DNA from: Halorubrum californiense DSM 19288
GTDB taxonomy: Archaea; Halobacteriota; Halobacteria; Halobacteriales; Haloferacaceae
Assembly: GCF_000336875.1 (NCBI RefSeq)
Contig: NZ_AOJK01000057.1
Span: 13,530-77,529 of the forward strand
Direction of reading: 5' to 3'
DNA length: 64,000 bases
This document shows positions 61,768-64,000 of the stretch, one piece after another. A program made the position numbers and the translations under genes. Each line of letters opens with the position of its first letter. Position 1 is the first letter of the stretch. The notes under the pieces are model-generated. The model was not told the origin of the DNA and ran no database searches. It saw only the letters and a list, made by a program, of their open reading frames with translations.

Positions 61768-63084
61768 CTACGCCTGCGGCCCGAGATACCCCCACGCTTG
61801 GAGCCGATCCCCGTCGCCGTCGACCCAGCGTTCGCCGATGTCGTCCCGGTAGTACATGTTCGGCATCACGATGTCGTCGATGCGTCCGTACGCCTGCTCG
61901 CGCGCGGCCTGCATCGTGTCGTCTTTCCCGGTGACGACGATGGGCATCCCGCTCTCGCCGGCGACGCGCCACTGCCCGTCCACCTGTTTCGTGTCCTTCA
62001 GGTGAATTCCGTCGCGGCCCTCCGTCTCGAAGACCACCGCGGCGTTCCGCGAGTTCTCGTCGTACGTCTTCTCGTCGTCGAACGGGAACGGCGACAGGAC
62101 GACCCTGACGGCGATCTGGTACCCACCGTGGACCTCGGGCTCGGGCTTGTTGCCGTGCGCGAGGTCGGCGAAGAACTCGGCCGTCGACGACTCGATCGAC
62201 TCCTCCTGGAGCGCGATGGTCGGGTAGCCGAACCGCGGGGTGAACTCCAGCGGATAGATGCCCGTCTCGTTGACGATACAGTTGATGTCGATGCTGCCGA
62301 CGTACCCCTCGTCGGCGAGCCACCCCTCGATCTTCCCGAAGGTCTCTTCGAACAGCTTGTTCCGGCCCGCCCAGAACATCGAGGTCCCCATCTCGCCGGT
62401 CGACGGCCCAATGTTCCCCGGAAACAGCTTCTTGTGCTCGAAGTTGAAGTTGACCCGGTCGACGAACTCGTTCCCGTCGAAGAAGCCGCAGACCGCGACG
62501 TCGACGCCCTCGACCTCCCGGTGGAGCTGGAACCCCTTCATCCGGTGGCCTCACGCCTTCTTGTACGCCCGGAGGACGTCGACCACGTCGCTGCCGTCGT
62601 CCTCGTTGCCGACGTACAGCGGGCGCTTGACGTTCTGGACCTCTCCGAGCGGTTTGATCACCTACGGCGCGGGGTTCTGCTGAACGTGTTGGATCCCCGC
62701 GTCGAACTCGTGGAACAGGTGATGTTCGACCGTGTTCACGCCGTGTTCTTCGAGGACCTCCATCGCGTAGCCGCGGTCCTCTTCGAGGCGGTCGGTGTTC
62801 GGCGTCCCGCCGACAACGGCTTTCCCCTCCGCGCGGAGTTCCTGCGCGAGTTCGCCGGTACCCACGTCGGAGCCGACCCAGATGTCGTCGAAGACGATCA
62901 CGTCGGCCCAGTCGACCTCGGCGCGCCAGTCGTCCGTCTTCGGGACGAACCCGTCGCCGATCTCGCGGTCGCTCTCGGCCTCGATGTAGTACTTCACGTC
63001 GTGGCCCTCGCGCCGGACCTGCCACGCCAGATCGGTGATCAGCGCCGCGTCGGCCGAGACGAAGAGGAAGTTGGCGGTGTCCAT
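61768..63084 (-). pseudogene. purD: purD homologue (phosphoribosylamine-glycine ligase) with two in-frame stops
   Basis: From ATG 63084 a 438-codon frame matches the haloarchaeal PurD-type ATP-grasp protein (FLFVSADAALITDLAWQVRR, ADVIVFDDIWVGSDVGTGEL, VVGGTPNTDRLEEDRGYAME, FPGNIGPSTGEMGTSMFW, IYPLEFTPRFGYPTIALQ). It is broken at codon 141 by TAG (62662-62664, in NPAP-*-VIKPLGEVQ) and at codon 178 by TGA (62551-62553, in AYKKA-*-GHRMKG). Relatives have Tyr or Val and Trp there. No frameshift exists, and the coding signal is continuous across both stops. As written neither half would be a complete ATP-grasp enzyme. Confidence 0.85.
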
Positions 63085-63203
63085 GCGCGACCGTCACCCG
63101 CGACGGCCTTGAGTGTGGGTGGCGGGGCGCGCTCCCCGGTAGGGGGTGCGAGGTTGAAACGTTAACACGCGGATTGATGGACCGCGGCACGGTCGATCCG
63201 GGT

Positions 63204-64000
63204 ATGCCAACTGTGACACGGGACGGCGTGGCGATCGACTACGCCGTCGACGGGGACCCCGACGGACCGACCGTGCTGCTGCTCGAAGGCCTCGGGTACG
63301 GCCGGTGGATGTGGCGGTGGCTCGCCGAGGCGTTGGCCGACGGCTACGAGGTACTCCGCCCGGACAACCGCGGAACCGGGGACTCCGACGTGCCGGAGGG
63401 GCCGTACACGGTGCCGGAGATGGCGGCCGACGCGGCCGCGGTTCTCGACGACCGCGACGCCGACGCGGTCCACGTCTGCGGCGCGTCGATGGGCGGGATG
63501 ATCGCGCAGGAGCTGGCGCTCGCGGACGACCGCGTCGCCTCGCTGACGCTGCTGTGTACCTCGCCCGGGGGCGACGACGCGGCCCCGACGCCGCCGGAGG
63601 TCCAAGAGCACATCTTCTCCGCGCCCGAGGACGCGGATCCGCGCGAGCGGATCCGCTACCTGATGGAGCCCGCGGTCTCCGACGGGTTCTACGAGCGCGA
63701 GCCTGAACTCGTCGACCGGATCGTCGACTGGCGGCTCGCGGGTGACGCGACGCCGACCGGCCGCGAGGCGCAGGCGGCGGCGGTGGCGGCGTTCGACGCG
63801 AGCGACCGACTCGACGCGGTCGACGTGCCGACGCTGATCCTCCACGGGACGGCCGACCGGGTGCTCCCCGCGGAGAACGCGGAGCTACTCGCCGACCGCC
63901 TCCCGCACGCCGATGTCGAACTGTTCGACGGCGGGCCGCACCTCTTCTTCATCGAGGAGCGCGAGCGCGTCAACGACCGGATCCGGACCTTCCTCGGCGA
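63204..64000 (+). CDS. Alpha/beta hydrolase (partial, runs off the window)
   Basis: 265 codons from ATG 63204 to the right edge, still open. VLLLEGLGYGRWMWRWLAEA, then DNRGTGDSDVPEGPY, nucleophile Ser in HVCGASMGGMIAQELALAD, Asp in LILHGTADRVLPAENA and His in FDGGPHLFFIEE give the complete catalytic triad of the esterase/haloalkane-type family. Substrate not predictable. It is divergent from the purD remnant. Confidence 0.9.
   Translation, partial: MPTVTRDGVAIDYAVDGDPDGPTVLLLEGLGYGRWMWRWLAEALADGYEVLRPDNRGTGDSDVPEGPYTVPEMAADAAAVLDDRDADAVHVCGASMGGMIAQELALADDRVASLTLLCTSPGGDDAAPTPPEVQEHIFSAPEDADPRERIRYLMEPAVSDGFYEREPELVDRIVDWRLAGDATPTGREAQAAAVAAFDASDRLDAVDVPTLILHGTADRVLPAENAELLADRLPHADVELFDGGPHLFFIEERERVNDRIRTFLG

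Overview
The window is a 64 kb piece of a haloarchaeal chromosome, most like Halorubrum or a close relative (inferred from gene content and style; no search was run). The evidence is high G+C DNA with strong third-position G/C, very acidic proteins, archaeal TATA boxes about 25-30 nt upstream of leaderless ATG starts, and archaeal or haloarchaeal families: aIF5A, AdkA, aMBF1, XPB-type helicases, TrmB and many small UspA proteins.

Layout. 1-11 kb: carB, a PfpI/DJ-1 protein, UspA, aldo/keto reductase, RNase HI, TrmB, MscS and a MATE exporter. 11.4-12.9 kb: an IS1341-type element with an intact TnpB and a strongly folded 3' end expected to make its guide (omega) RNA; it abuts the stop codon of a DUF418 gene. 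13-20.6 kb: DUF418 protein, Gfo/Idh oxidoreductase, a ThDP enzyme, a DUF5789-like gene overlapping adkA, and a large XPB-like helicase. 20.6-24 kb: a structured noncoding stretch, a secreted thermonuclease lipoprotein, an AT-richer patch with a winged-helix/membrane protein and a 56-residue membrane protein, then tRNA-Tyr. 24-39 kb: housekeeping genes including aldehyde dehydrogenase, an aminotransferase, the aIF5A-agmatinase pair, two hydrolases, canonical XPB, uridine kinase, a CBS protein and a GNAT.

39.2-44.9 kb is the main accessory region. It starts at tRNA-Thr(TGT) and ends at a diverged copy of that tRNA's 3' end, next to a tyrosine integrase whose N-terminus carries an in-frame stop. 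Inside are a truncated small-gene operon, a four-repeat degenerate CRISPR array (30-nt repeats, 34-35-nt spacers, no cas genes), a membrane histidine kinase, and a GAF histidine kinase split by one in-frame TAA. It reads as a decaying integrated element.

45-64 kb: an RND exporter, a CARDB surface protein and a divergent TetR with a candidate palindromic operator; CinA, a methyltransferase, a response-regulator/PAS gene broken by two frameshifts, thymidine kinase, an amidohydrolase, two HD-domain paralogues flanking a UspA gene, aMBF1, an EamA transporter, a purD homologue with two in-frame stops, and an alpha/beta hydrolase running off the end. Broken genes are unusually common here (integrase, GAF kinase, PAS regulator, purD), so either real decay or sequence errors should be considered.
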